Source of the DNA: Amaurobius ferox
Taxonomy: Eukaryota > Arthropoda > Arachnida > Araneae > Amaurobiidae
Assembly (NCBI GenBank): GCA_951213105.1
Contig: OX578152.1
Span: forward strand, 97,462,568 to 97,526,567
Direction: 5' to 3'
Length of the DNA stretch: 64,000 nucleotides
Each line of letters starts with the position of its first letter. Position 1 is the stretch's first letter. The translations under genes were made by a program, and so were the position numbers. Positions 1 to 11,994 of this stretch are shown here, one piece after another. The notes below the pieces were generated by a model. The model did no database searches, was not told where the DNA came from, and saw nothing but the letters and a program-made list of their open reading frames with translations.

Positions 1-546
1 ACATGAACCGTTCTCAAGATATTGCACATTTAAAAAAATATATCAAAAAGTCATATAAAATAAAATAAAAAAATTTCCTATTGAGAAACATGTTCCCTTT
101 TCATATGTAATACCATGCGATAAATTAGGTGACATCATTCGCGTGGATCTAGCTCGTTCCATTCATGAAAAAGATACTTTGAGTAATACTTTTGTATTTG
201 AACGCCAATAGTCATTTATCTGCTGTAAGAATAACTTATTTCTTCGTCCATAACGCTTGGCGAGATTTTGGCGACGAATTTAGTGGAATGTCGCCAACTT
301 GGCGACTTTTTTAAATATTGCTAAATTAACAAAAAACTCGCCAAATGGATAAAAATGACGCTAAATCAATGACGACTCATTGATGATAACGACATGGAAA
401 ATGACGACTCATTGACGAAAATTCAATATCTTGGAAGGAATATAAATAACTACTATAAAAATAATCTATTTTTTTTTACAGTAAAAGTAGTAAATTCATT
501 GCATTATATAGGGAAAGTCATCTGCTGCCCACATCAAATTTTTTTA
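1..546 (+). mobile_element. Family A palindrome-ended element, 3' part
   Basis: This is the distal half of a repeat seen full length at 2265-3147, 4269-5226 and 37965-38915. It shares the stretch about cells of TTGGCGAC-type words near 270-310, the 'GTAAAAGTAGTAAATTCATT' word near 481, the subterminal arm (here TATATAGGGAAAGT, one base off) and the end CTGCCCACATCA followed by T's. The window edge cuts off the start. It has no coding capacity; the 98-residue ORF that crosses its end is chance. Confidence 0.75.
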
Positions 547-770
547 CTTGCCCTTAACTTTTGCGGCTTTTACTGCAGAATATCGCATTTTACTGCCTTT
601 GCGCAATGCTGTTATTTGTTACTCACAATTGGCAACGGTAGATCTCTACTTTTATCTATAGCGAATGGCAACATTGGTCTTGTCATTTAAGACTCGACTT
701 GGAAGTGCATTTGAAAAGTATTTTCAGGTATTTTTGTTTCCTATCTAATTTTTTAATCTTTATGCTTGTA
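547..770. other. Unannotated spacer
   Basis: AT-rich sequence between two repeats. No gene, repeat or site recognised. Confidence 0.4.
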
Positions 771-1160
771 GTCCAAATAACATGAGTTTATAGATAAAAT
801 CTATCTCGTGCTTCCGAAACAATCATTTTTTGTGTTCATTTCGATTAAAAATTTGGACTTGAAAAAGAATTTTTTCGAAATGAATAATTCTTAAGCCTTA
901 TGCTTCTCCACGTGTTAAGCTTTAATGCTTGGTATTTTTTGCATTCCTATTTTCGATTCCACACCTTTGATTTTTGTTGATTATCTTTAGGTTGATGACT
1001 AGCAATATGCTTTTAATTTTCCTCACGATGGTTGTATTTATGTTTAATGCTTCTTTGCAATTTGTCGGCAGTTAGTGTATTAATACACTAACTTATGAGT
1101 TACAACATCTATACTGTCATTGGATTTTCATTTTATTTTTTATTATATATATATACAAAA
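771..1160 (+). repeat. Family C dispersed repeat, copy 1
   Basis: A diverged copy of the sequence at 22249-22600. Both begin with a palindrome built round ATAGATaaaATCTAT, continue with a TTCATTTCGA / TCGAAATGAA inverted pair and a CCACGTG word, and end next to a TA microsatellite. In this copy the outer arms of the palindrome are mutated. No coding capacity seen. Confidence 0.6.
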
Positions 1161-1196
1161 GCTTCTCACTTTCCTTTCATTGGACTTTCAACTATT

Positions 1197-2264
<1,068 letters not shown>

Positions 2265-3147
2265 ACTTTCCTTATATACATAATGTATAAGGAAAGTATT
2301 GTGACAGTGTCGAAAATTCGAATTCGAGTTTTCGACGGGAGAGCACGTTTCAAGCATCCCTGATCACGGATCGAACAGTTTTGAAGTGATGTGTGTGTGT
2401 GTGTCAGTGAGTTTGTGGAGACGATATCTCACGAACGAATGAAGCGATTCGAATGAAATTTGGTACAAAAATCACAATCCGTGAATACTAGAAGCCTATT
2501 GTTTTAAAACATAATCGAATGTTCAGAACCCTCCTAAATTTTCGAGTGAAATTTTGAAAAAATCATCAAAAAATCAAAACCTTTAATAAAGTTACGCAAA
2601 TAGACATTTCTTATGTAATTTTTCCTTAGGAAACGATTGACACAAACTTTAGAACGCTAGCATGAACCGTTCTCGAGACATTGCACATTTTTCAAATAAA
2701 TTTATCAAAAAATCCCATAAATTAAAAAAAATATATTAACTGTTGAGAAACATGCGCACTTTTCATATGTAATATCATACGATAAATTAGGTGACTCATT
2801 CTCGTGGATCTAACTCGTTCCATTCACGAGAAAAGATACTTTGAGTAATACTTTTGCATTTGAACACCAATTGTTATTTATCTGCTATAAGAATAACTTA
2901 CTTTTCCGTCCATAACGCTTGGCGAGATTTTGGCGACATTTTAAAATGTTGCCAAATGAACGAAAATCTCGTCAAACGGATAAAAATGACGCCAAATCAA
3001 TGAAAATGACGACTAATTGAAGAAAATTCAGTATCTTGGAAAGAATATGAGTATCTACTATAAGAATAACACTTTTTTTAACTGTAAAAGTAGTAAATTC
3101 ATTGTATCATATAAGGAAAGTCATGTGCTGCCCGCATCAGATTTTTT
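2265..3147 (+). mobile_element. Family A palindrome-ended element, full length
   Basis: A complete non-autonomous element. It starts with a 33-bp palindrome (arms ACTTTCCTTATA and TATAAGGAAAGT round TACATAATG), then a conserved stretch with nested TTCGAATTCGAA-type symmetry, then a short (GT)n tract at about 2390-2403. It ends with a second copy of one arm, TATATAAGGAAAGT (3109-3122), then about 18 bp finishing GCATCAGATTTTTT. No ORF. Family members at 4269, 37965, 18759 and 20352 share both ends. The layout recalls Helentron-associated elements (terminal hairpin, subterminal inverted repeat, microsatellite), but that assignment is an inference. Confidence 0.8.
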
Positions 3148-3285
3148 ATATTTGTGACTTACATCTGCATTGTATTTACCTCTGCGTTCCCCATTCCCTC
3201 AATCCTTTAATTCTGTTTCAGTTTAAAATGCAGTGTGGCATTAAATAGGGCTAAAACGACCCTGCTTTCTGATTTTTATTTCTTT

Positions 3286-3545
3286 CCCAGACTGTCCGAC
3301 CTACCTAAATGCGTAAGGTAACTGTTTAGACAGCCGGGACAGTGTCACCCATTTCAGACCCACACAATAGGCAGGGACCGTGCTATCTTTCTCCTAACCA
3401 ATCAGCTCTCGGATAGACTTTCGTACCTACAGTTGCAACGTGCCCATAGTCCGTGTAGATACGGAAATTGTCTTGTGTGGCGCCGGGGGGTCGAACTAGG
3501 GTATGCGATCCTCACGCCTTAACCATTGGACTATTTAGGCTTTCT
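3286..3545 (-). mobile_element. Old tRNA-derived SINE
   Basis: The minus strand carries a diverged member of the SINE family seen intact at 52789-53079. A-box-like TAGTCCAATGG and B-box-like CTAGTTCGACCC sequences lie near 3497-3535. The body then runs left to the conserved 3' end (about 3289, reverse complement of CCCAGACTGTCCGACC). The many substitutions and the lost CAA tail mark it as an old copy. Confidence 0.75.
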
Positions 3546-3892
3546 GAGCGGTTAGTCTCTAAAATCACCAAAATTTCGCCATTCGTAACACCCCTCCCTA
3601 GAAATACGCCACCGCCTTTGTTGAGAACAGTTGCTGTAGAAGATATGTACAGGCTGAGTTTATTGGAAATGTTGACATCAAGATATTTAATAAATGACGG
3701 AGGTTTGCTTTTCTTATAGCATCTATAATAGAATATAGGGCTTCTATACAGTAAGAGGGTGCTCAATTCAACACCCAGGTATTTGACTTTCGGTCTAGAC
3801 TTGACGGCCGTGCGACTCCACGAGCCGGAAGCGGGGGTGTAGCAGATGGAGATGAAAACGCAATTGCGTGAGACAGGGACATGAACCTTCAC
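3546..3892 (-). pseudogene. Possible LINE reverse-transcriptase remnant
   Basis: The minus strand encodes a short open stretch with KVKYLGVEL, which resembles the K-Y-L-G-(V/I) motif after the catalytic domain of non-LTR reverse transcriptases, followed by YLDVNISNKL. It has no catalytic FADD motif and no neighbouring LINE domain. The frame also reads through the adjacent SINE, so the ORF as a whole is not a gene. Chance similarity is possible. Confidence 0.3.
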
Positions 3893-4268
3893 TCCCGAAT
3901 CTTATCTGCCGAGCACCCCCTTGTGGGAACGTTCGGCTTCCTTGTGAGACGGGCCCCTTTTTTTCAGTCGCCATCCAATATGTCGCCCAGGGACATCGCG
4001 ACGTCGGACACCTTATGCTTCGTATATTCCGAACACTTATGTAGCTATTAGAATCGAATCCAGATAGTGCGGTATCAGCACGATGCGGGGTAAATTTATT
4101 TCACTGTTCCGTGTTTTCTCATTATCTCCAGTGTCAGGTCGGAATCTATGGGTGCAAGTGGTTATAGGGACGAGCTGTTGAACTTCTAAGTGGCTGGATG
4201 CTTAATTGGGTTAAAATGGTGTTCCAAGGTGCATATTTATATTGATTATTTCCTGATTCGGCATTATT
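3893..4268. other. Unannotated spacer
   Basis: No gene or repeat recognised between the possible LINE remnant and the next family A element. It is less AT-rich than the flanks near 3900-4010, which suggests repeat-derived sequence I cannot name. Confidence 0.35.
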
Positions 4269-5226
4269 ACTTTCCTTATATACATAATGTATAAGGAAAG
4301 TATTGTGACGGTGTCGAAAATTCGAATTCGAGTTTTCGACGGGAGAGCGCGTTTCAAGCATCCCTGATTACGAATCAGACATTTTTGAGGTGATGTCTGT
4401 GTGTGTGTGTGTGTGAAAGTGTGTGTGTGTATGTGTGTGTGTGTGCGTGTCAGTGAGTCTGTGGAGACGATATCTCACGAACGAATGGAGCGATTCGAAT
4501 GAAATTTGGTACAAAAATCACAATCCGTAAATACTAGAAGCCTATTGTTTTTAAACGTAATCGAATGTTCAGAACCCCCCTAAATTTTCGAGTGAAATTT
4601 AGAAAAAATCATCGAAAAATTAAAACCTTTAATAAAGTTACGCAAATAGACATTTCTTATGTAATGTTTCCTTAGAAAACGATTGGCATAAACTTTAGAA
4701 CGCTAGCATGAACCATTCTCGAGATATTGCACATTTTTCAAGTAAATTTATCAAAAAATCCCATAAATTAAAACAAAAAATTAACTGTTGAGAAACATGT
4801 TCACTTTTCATATGTAATATCATGCGATAAATTGGGTGACATCATTCTCGTGGATCGAGCTCGTTTCATTCATGAGAAACGATATTTTAAGTAATACTTT
4901 TATATTTGAACGCCAACAGTCATTTGCCTGCTATAAGAATAACTTATTTCTCCATCCATAACGCTTGGCGAGATCTTGGTTACGAATTTGGCGGAGTGTC
5001 TCTAACTTCGCGACTTTTTTAAATGTTGTCAAAGTAACGAAAATCTCGCCAAATGAATAAAAATGACACTAAATCAATAAAAATGACGACTAATTGTCGA
5101 AAATTCAATATCTTGGAAAAAATATAAGTATCTACTATAAGAATAACCGATTTTTTTTACTGTAAAAGTAGTAAATTCATCGCATTATATAAGGAAAGTC
5201 ATGTGTTGCCCATATCAGATTTTTTT
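4269..5226 (+). mobile_element. Family A palindrome-ended element, full length
   Basis: Complete copy with the same 33-bp terminal palindrome as 2265, a longer GT-rich microsatellite (about 4398-4446), and the end CATATCAGATTTTTT preceded by the repeated arm TATATAAGGAAAGT. It differs from the copy at 2265 mainly by the microsatellite length and scattered substitutions. Non-coding. Confidence 0.8.
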
Positions 5227-5334
5227 CTTTTTCGTCTTAAATCGGAAATAAACATTTAATTAACTGGAGTGGGACTCAACTTGACTTTCTTATACCAGAA
5301 TCCAATGTAAAATAGCTTGTGACTTTTTTTTAAA

Positions 5335-5339
<5 letters not shown>

Positions 5340-5381
<42 letters not shown>
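5340..5381. repeat. (TA)n microsatellite
   Basis: About 20 TA units. The mariner fragment that follows begins at its right edge, as expected of an element that inserts at TA. Confidence 0.95.
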
Positions 5382-5383
<2 letters not shown>

Positions 5384-5660
5384 AGGTAGGATCAAAAAGT
5401 TCGGAGACTGTGCTGATATCTCTAACCCTGATTGGAGGAGAGGGGAACTATTTTACCATGACGTAGAGGCACATGTGACGCGAGATGTGAAAAGGAAGAA
5501 GCAGGTGTTTTTCTAGACAATTCGTGTCAGTGAACTGTAGTCGTTCGCGTTTGTCAGAAATGGAACTGACGTTTGAAGAACAACGTGCGAATATTAAATT
5601 CTGTCAGCGTTGGGGAAATCGCCGACAGAATCATTGCACTTGCTGCGCAGGTTCTATATA
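5382..5660 (+). mobile_element. Mariner 5' fragment
   Basis: It starts with the same terminal repeat as the mariner at 45020-46499 (CAAGGTAGGATC, then the CGGAGACTG word), preceded by TA. It encodes the transposase N-terminus: [11 protein letters not shown] from 5524, then [15 protein letters not shown]. The frame slips at about 5610-5620, where GKSPTESLHLLRRF continues. The rest of the transposase is absent. Confidence 0.85.
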
Positions 5661-6497
5661 TATGTCGTTGTCTTTCATGTTCCCCCCATTGTTACTCTTA
5701 ACCTTTTAATTTCTCCGCTAGGGGTCGCTGAAATCCCTTTTATTCAACCTGTTGCGCATGGTTACTTTACTATAGATATACCGAACGTATATACTCATGG
5801 GACCTTTTCTTACAAAGTTATTGGGGTGGTTAAAGACATTTATAGAAACCCTGTATATGCAGCAAAGCACCGTTTCATACGCTTCTAATGTATACTATTT
5901 TATCATTTATATCCGTCTAGTTTATATACTTTTATCTTTGTACGTTTTTATTCCGTTCATTTCCAGACATATTCCTACTCCTAAAGATTAATTTCGGTTA
6001 TATGTTTTTGCAGTTATACACTTTTTTTCGCTGGTCTCTGGCAAAGCGTATAAACAGTACTTTACTGTAAATAGAATGTTTCTTTAATACGTAGCATTTA
6101 TACGTTTCGCTTTTCATTGCAAAAAATACAAATTACTCGGAGTGTATTTTCCTTCGATAGGGTATAATCACTTTATACTATGGATGGACCTCAACGGCGC
6201 CGACTTAGGACTATAGTCAGGCAGAAGTCAGAGGGGGCTAAGCCCCCCCCCCCAAGAGGTATACTCAGATCTCCTGATAAAAATATTACATTTTTAATAG
6301 TGTGGTATGAAATTTCATCCAGCATGTCATCCAGATTTTCATAAAAATTGCTTTATGAGATTTCTTTTTACAAATTACTTCGTTTTAAAGATTTTTTTAA
6401 TTCAGCTAAATTTGTGGTTAAATCAGATTTACATATTTAATTTTAAAATATTTAATTTTTTTACTAATTGAGATAATAGTATTTAGGATACTTTTTA
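5661..6497. other. Spacer with transposon-end-like stretch
   Basis: No gene recognised. The stretch 5805-5862 (TTACAAAGTTATTGG to AACCCTGTAT) resembles 10725-10785 and 2040-2092. A C11 run sits at 6242-6253. Confidence 0.35.
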
Positions 6498-7801
6498 ACA
6501 CGTTACAATAAAGTTGAAAAGTGTTTATGACTTTGTTCATTCTGTCTATCTGTCTGTCTGTCTGTCCGTTAGCACGATAACTGCCGTAAAAATGACTTAA
6601 TCAAAATGAAATGTTAGTATGTTGTTCAGACGGTCTGTAGGACCTATGGGAATATAAATGAATAATATCACCCAATTAGTTTTGGATTGAACCCGGGTTG
6701 AAAAAATGAAATACATTGAGCCCTATGGGACCTAATTTTTTAAGCATTTTTTAAGCGGATTGAAAATTCACAAATTGCTTCAAAAATTTTAGGTAATATT
6801 CAAATTGTTCCATAAAATATATAAAAAAAAATTCAGCGAAATATATTCAGTAGTTTTTAAAATAAAAATTAAAATAATAATAACACCTCTTATATGAAGC
6901 GATCACGTGGCCATGACATGCAAAGATCACGTGACCTACTTCAAAATGATATATGGCATCCATCTTGTCTCAAAATCGTGATTTTTAAAGTTCTTTTTAA
7001 TTCATATTGAGTGTTGTATCCGTCCTAAAACCACTTTATTTCTGCTTAAATTCTGTGTATCTACATACTGAAACAACGCAATTACAACATATTTGAGTTT
7101 AAATGCCCATCCAAATTTGATTATTTCTACAACGAAGCCTATTTTTCACCTATGTAAAATGTAAACAGCAAAATATGTAGAATGAGTTGTATTGGAAGTG
7201 CTATATTTCTTTAACACAAAATCATTTAGTCCATGGAGTCTGCGTAGCTGATATGAATGAAATATTTATTGATTTTACAAAGAGAAGGACGATTTTTTTC
7301 GATGAAGTTTTACGCATAGAGTTTAATTACTTGTAGCTCCATAGTCTTAAGTTTTTAAATAAAATAAATTGTTTTAGTACTGTGATGAATGAAATGAATG
7401 GAAAATTATTTATGAATAAAATGCTGCTTTTATAGAGAGAACCAGGCGTGTTATTTTTTCTATGACGTCATTTGAATGAATTTCAGTTGTTTTCGATGAA
7501 GTTTTCAAATATAATAAATTATTGTAGTATTATGATAATTCTAAAATTATTACCGAGGAATGTATCACATTTTAGAGATGTTTAAACCAGGCAATTTATA
7601 TTTCAATGCCGTCATTTGAATGAAGTTCATTTTTTCGATGAAGGTTTAAGTTTTCAAATATAATAAATTGATGCAGTATTGTGATAAGTTTTAAAATATT
7701 ACCGAGGAATGTATTACATTTTAGACATGTTTAAATAAAATTGCATTGAAGTTGAAAAGTGTTTCATAATCAATGCCTTAAGCATGATTGATCTTTCTTG
7801 T
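6498..7801 (+). mobile_element. Family B palindrome-ended element, full length
   Basis: About 1.3 kb, non-coding. It begins with an imperfect palindrome (AACACGTTAC ... GTTGAAAAGTGTT), has a (TCTG)n microsatellite at about 6540-6570, and ends with a second copy of the arm, GTTGAAAAGTGTTTC (7752-7766), then about 34 bp finishing TGATCTTTCTTG. Other copies are inverted at 11995-13272 and partial at 10806-11105 (-) and 21614-22075 (+). The internal part carries two local duplications (ATAATAAATT-containing blocks near 7500 and 7660). Confidence 0.75.
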
Positions 7802-8338
7802 ATATTATTGCGGCGTTCACAGTCGAAATCAACTGATAAGTAGTTAAAACTCAATATTAAATGCTAATTTGTATTTACTATCTGAAATTTTCTTTGATTA
7901 ACAGCTTTGCTACTACTCAATTCTTATATTAAAATCAATTGTATTGTAACTATTATATATTAATATCGATGTGTAGTAGCTAAATGGATTTTCTTAATCA
8001 ACTCTTATCTTAAAAATAAATATGCAATTAATTATTTGTTAATAATTTATATGGATTGAAATAGTATATAATTATAACTATTATGGTTTAGGAATGCTAA
8101 TGATTAACAGTCGTTTTAGTCAGCCCCTTCTTTAAGACTGTTGATCTCCCTTTGAATATGAGTATACTTCTTTTCGTCAATTTCGTTTCTGGGTACGGTT
8201 CTGCGCCGTCTTCTTGGGTTTGAGACTCTTTTTGAACTCCCAATAATTTTCTTGTGAGTTCCTCGATCCCCTAATATTTTTGTGCGTATTTAGTGTTCAA
8301 TTATTATTTCAATTTTTTCAAGTTTTTCATTATTCATT
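7802..8338. other. Unannotated spacer
   Basis: AT-rich sequence with no recognisable gene. It ends in the left copy of the 18-bp target duplication of the SINE that follows. Confidence 0.4.
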
Positions 8339-8356
8339 CCCTGTTTACTAGTGCGT

Positions 8357-8740
8357 TGTTGTTGTTGAGACCCAGACCGTCCGACCTACCAGAAAGGTGT
8401 AAGGTAACTGTATGGACGACCGGGAAGTGCCACCCAATTTAGACCGGAACCCAGTGGGGGAGGCATCCACAGGGACCGTACCCTCCTTCCCCTACCACCA
8501 ACCTCTCGGAAGGACTTACGGACCCACATGTTTAACGTGATCGTACTCCGCATGAACACGGCGGCATTTGTGGTAGCGTGCAAATCTAGCGCGCAAACCA
8601 CGGGGATACCGCACCCGAGATGGCCAACACCACGCGGTGTTCCGAGGTGGTCACCCACCAAGTACTAACTGCGCCCGATGCTGCTTGACTTCGGTGATCT
8701 AACGAGAACCGGTGTTTTCAGCACGGTACGGCCGTTGGCC
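8357..8740 (-). mobile_element. Composite 5S-tRNA SINE, full length with 18-bp TSD
   Basis: On the minus strand the element starts at 8740 with about 119 bp (8740-8622) that align along their length with 5S rRNA, from GGCCAACGG through CATCGGGCGCAGTTAGTAC and TGGGTGACCACC to GTGGTGTTGGCC. Next comes a shortened tRNA-like piece (about 8616-8560; A-box-like TATCCCCGTGG, no B box), then the family body, ending in (CAA)n at 8357. The flanks CCCTGTTTACTAGTGCGT at 8339-8356 and 8741-8758 are an exact 18-bp target-site duplication. The 5S part would supply an internal Pol III promoter. The element needs a partner LINE to move, which I cannot identify here. Confidence 0.9.
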
Positions 8741-8758
8741 CCCTGTTTACTAGTGCGT

Positions 8759-8943
8759 ATAGAAACTCTTCCCTCAGACTGTTTATTGTATTCTGAATAC
8801 AAGATATTAACTCAGAAATGAATTAAAGAGAAATTTATTGACATTTTAAACATTGGTAAAAATACCTAAAAATAAATTGTACATTTTTTGTTGCTTTTAT
8901 AAAGATAACTGAGTTGGAAATTCTCACAGTATCTGTCTGTATA
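8759..8943. other. Spacer
   Basis: AT-rich sequence between the SINE and the Helitron. Nothing recognised. Confidence 0.4.
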
Positions 8944-9490
8944 TCTATATATATAAAGAAGAAAAGTATGTATGTATGTATGTATGTATGTATGTATATA
9001 TGTATAATCCAACATCACGGGAGAACGGCTGAACCGAATTTGGTGAAATTTGGTGGGTAGTCTTGAAATAGCCTCACTTAAAATTTAGTCTATTTTTCAA
9101 GTTTCTACAACCAGGCGTTCTCGAGATATTAGTGAAACACAGCTATACTGAATTTAATGAAATTTTATGGGTAGCTTTGAAATATATCTCCATAAATTTA
9201 GTCCAAATTTCGAGTTTCTAAGACCAGGGAATGTCGAAATATTAATGGAAAATGAAACTTTTCCCTAGGAGTTCTACTCTCCAATTCCATGATTCCCAAC
9301 GAAAAAGATTGGACATCGTTGGTTTAAAACGTGAAAATCAATTAAATCTCTGAGTTTTGTGGGAGTTTATTGAACGTATTAGTCACTTTTAAAAATCGCA
9401 GGTTTGAAATATGAATTTAAATGGAAACTCTATCACCATAGTTTATTTTGCACAGGCTTACTCAACAACGAAAAGTATTAAGAAATCAAA

Positions 9491-9595
9491 ATGGTTATTT
9501 AATTATCAGCATTTTGTGAGGATTAATGGTTATTTAATTATCAGCATTTTGTGAGGATTAATGGTTATTTAATTATCAGCACTTCATATCGTGAC
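9491..9595 (+). repeat. 35-bp tandem repeat, three units
   Basis: Three units beginning ATGGTTATTTAATTATCAGC at 9491, 9526 and 9561; the third breaks off into the helicase remnant. The apparent start of the ORF here lies in this repeat and is not the true helicase N-terminus. Confidence 0.9.
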
Positions 9596-10110
9596 AAGTC
9601 ATTTGACTCTGCAGTGGACGCCGATGATGACGTTAATTACCCGCTGGAATTTCTGAACTACCTTGAGCCACCTGGAATGCCTTCTCATATCTTGAAGTTA
9701 AAGAAAGGATCACCAATAATGCTTCTGCGGAATCTGGACCCACCAAAAGTAAGCAATGGAACACTGCTCTGTGTCAAAAATATTTTACCAAATGTTATAG
9801 AAGCCACGGTATTAACGGGAAAGGCAAAAGGAGAGGACATATTCATACCTCGCATACCGTTGATATACCAACCGATCTATTATTTAGCTTCAAACGAGTC
9901 CAGTTTCCAGTTAGACTGGCATTTGCCATAACCATCAACAAAACTCAAGTACAAACCCTTAAGTTTGCAGGTGTGAATTTAGAAAGTTCTTGCTTCCCTT
10001 ATGGCCAATTGTATGTGGCATGCTCAAGAGAAGGAACTTCACAAAATTTGCTTGTTTTAACTCCGAGAGGAAAATCAAAAAATGTGGTTTACAAGCAAGC
10101 ATTGCGGTAA
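9596..10110 (+). pseudogene. Helitron Pif1-like helicase, C-terminal remnant
   Basis: The translation carries typical Pif1/Helitron helicase C-terminal motifs: a YPLEFLN-type stretch, LKKGSPIMLLRNLDPP (the usual L-K-x-G-x-P-x-M-L-L-R-N), NGTLLCV, then IPLIPTDLLFSFKRVQFPVRLAFA, ITINKTQVQTL and GQLYVACSRE, ending at the stop at 10108-10110. The frame shifts near 9870-9880, between IPRIPL and PTDLLFSF. The usual TINKSQGQ is ITINKTQVQ here, so the conserved Gly is lost. The Walker A and B motifs and everything upstream are missing. It is a relic inside the Helitron at 8944-10464. Confidence 0.9.
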
Positions 10111-10464
10111 AACCTAACAAATTAGGATAATATCATTTAATTTGTTAGCGTTTGCATTGTTGCCTAGCGTGTAAGAACCATTTTAGTTTTCCTTTCAAAC
10201 TATACATATTGACTGTACATCAATTGTGGACACCTGATAATCACATTCCGAGACGCTGCCCGGAAAGCCTAGCTGCGAAAGGCGTGCCGGAAGCAGCTAT
10301 GACTTATATAATGCAATGATTTTTTTTCTTACATAATGCAATGAATTTACTTCTTTCACAGTGGAAAAACAGTGTATAGGATTCACGACCTTGTATGTTC
10401 CGGTGTAATTTTTATCAGAGTTTTGAGTCGCTAATCCCGAGCAACGCGGGGTAATCGCTGCTAG

Positions 10465-10805
10465 TTGTATATAATAAATACTGTTGTGCTTACAAAGGCA
10501 AAATAAATGAAATACATAATTATCCAGAAGGGAAAAATATTTTTCTGTACTTAACTATAATTTGCTTCATTTTGAAATTTCTTATTTTGGCAGATAATCT
10601 GACTGACTGAAATTTAAATTAGACTTAAATACTTTGAAAATTGCATGGGTCATTTGATTTCAAAATTTTCGGAACCTCAACTATTTTTCAAAGTTGGCGC
10701 CTATGATAGACATAACGTGCAAACTCACGAACCTTTCCTTGTAAAGTTATGGAGTGTGTAAGGACTTTTCTAAGAATCCTGTATGAAAAATTATATATAT
10801 AAGAA
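10465..10805. other. Spacer
   Basis: AT-rich. Contains a third copy of the transposon-end-like stretch (about 10725-10785, ending AATCCTGTAT). No gene. Confidence 0.35.
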
Positions 10806-11105
10806 ACAAAAAAGATCAATCATGCATAAAGCATTGATTATGAAACACTTTCCAACTGCAATGCAATTTTATTTGAAGGTCTCTGGAATGCAATACATTC
10901 AGCAGTCACATTATTTTTAATAATCACTGTACTACAATAATTTATTATACTTGGAAACTTAAAATTTCATCAAAAAAGGCTATAAATGCTATAAATTGTT
11001 TGTTTCTCTATGGAAAATCATTCATATCACTTATATTCCTGACTCTAGAGCTAAAAAATTTTAAGTGATAAAAAATTTAGCAATTTTTATACAAATCGTC
11101 TTACA
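10806..11105 (-). mobile_element. Family B element, partial
   Basis: Matches the start of the inverted family B copy at 11995: a GATCAATCATGC end, GAAACACTTTCCAACT subterminal arm, then the ATAATTTATTATA block. The match fades near 11105, with much of the interior missing. Confidence 0.65.
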
Positions 11106-11994
11106 ATTGCTTGATTTGCGACAAGATAATGCCACTTTCGTAACATACTTCCCATTATATTTCATCTAAGTCACATTTCTTTCAAGATTTACTCTACCGC
11201 GCGTCCTAAGATGTTTCAGTTTCACATCAAATTACAGGAATATTTATATCAGACAGTGACAAATTTAACATTTCAGATGACGTCATACCATTTGATGCCG
11301 ATAGATAATAGATATCATAAAATAAAATTTTAGAAGCCCTTCCACCTTCCTCGAGCTCCTTGATCGGAACAAAGCCCAACCAAAGGCGATCCAGGTTTTA
11401 GACCCGGTCCTAAGTCCAATGCTGCGTTCTTATAACCTTCATATCGCTAAACATGTCGATGCGCCTTTTGGCACTATCGCTGTACAATATTTCCAGGCGG
11501 CTGCGCAACATCATTGCCGTTTGCTATGTTTCCTTACATGACATATAATGCCATAACATTACTGGAATAACACAGCGATGGCTTGGGTTATTACTATAAT
11601 GTAGGATGTAAATAACTTTGCACCCTAGGCCCCATTATGAGATATAACACTAGACTTTGGTCCAAACATATTTTGATGGGTCTAGCATTTTATATCATTT
11701 GTGGTGAATGTTTAAAAAAATCCGGAAGTTAAATATTTAATATATTTGCTTGCAAAATGAAATTCAAACTTTATAAATAATAGGATGTTACAACAATGAC
11801 CGCCAAGCTGCTTTGACAATAAACGTATATCATTTCATTTATTTACAGAATAATGAACCTGCAGAAAAGCGTCTGAAAATTAAACGTGCACAATTTTGAT
11901 TGCTAGTAATAAATTAAAATATATATATATAAGTTTATAAACACGAGCATTTTGATTCCAAAATCGCGAGGAAAAGGGAAAATGGAGATAAAAA
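11106..11994. other. Unannotated spacer
   Basis: No gene or repeat I can name. It has short GC-richer stretches near 11330-11540 but no convincing coding frame. Confidence 0.35.

Larger units (their letters stand above)
8944..10464 (+). mobile_element. Internally deleted Helitron
   Basis: The left end TCTATATATATAAAG followed by a (TATG)n tract and ACGGGAGAACGGCTGAACCG is typical of animal Helitron 5' ends. The right end has a GC-rich hairpin-like CCCGAGCAACGCGGG (10436-10450) and finishes CTAG at 10464. The bases outside are A (8943) and T (10465), as expected for insertion between A and T. Only the C-terminal end of the Pif1-type helicase is kept; no Rep nuclease (HUH) domain is present. 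It is therefore non-autonomous. Confidence 0.8.

Noticed and set aside
8622..8740. A functional 5S rRNA gene
   Set aside because: It is fused to a tRNA-like remnant and SINE body with a CAA tail and flanked by a target duplication; it also has substitutions against 5S.
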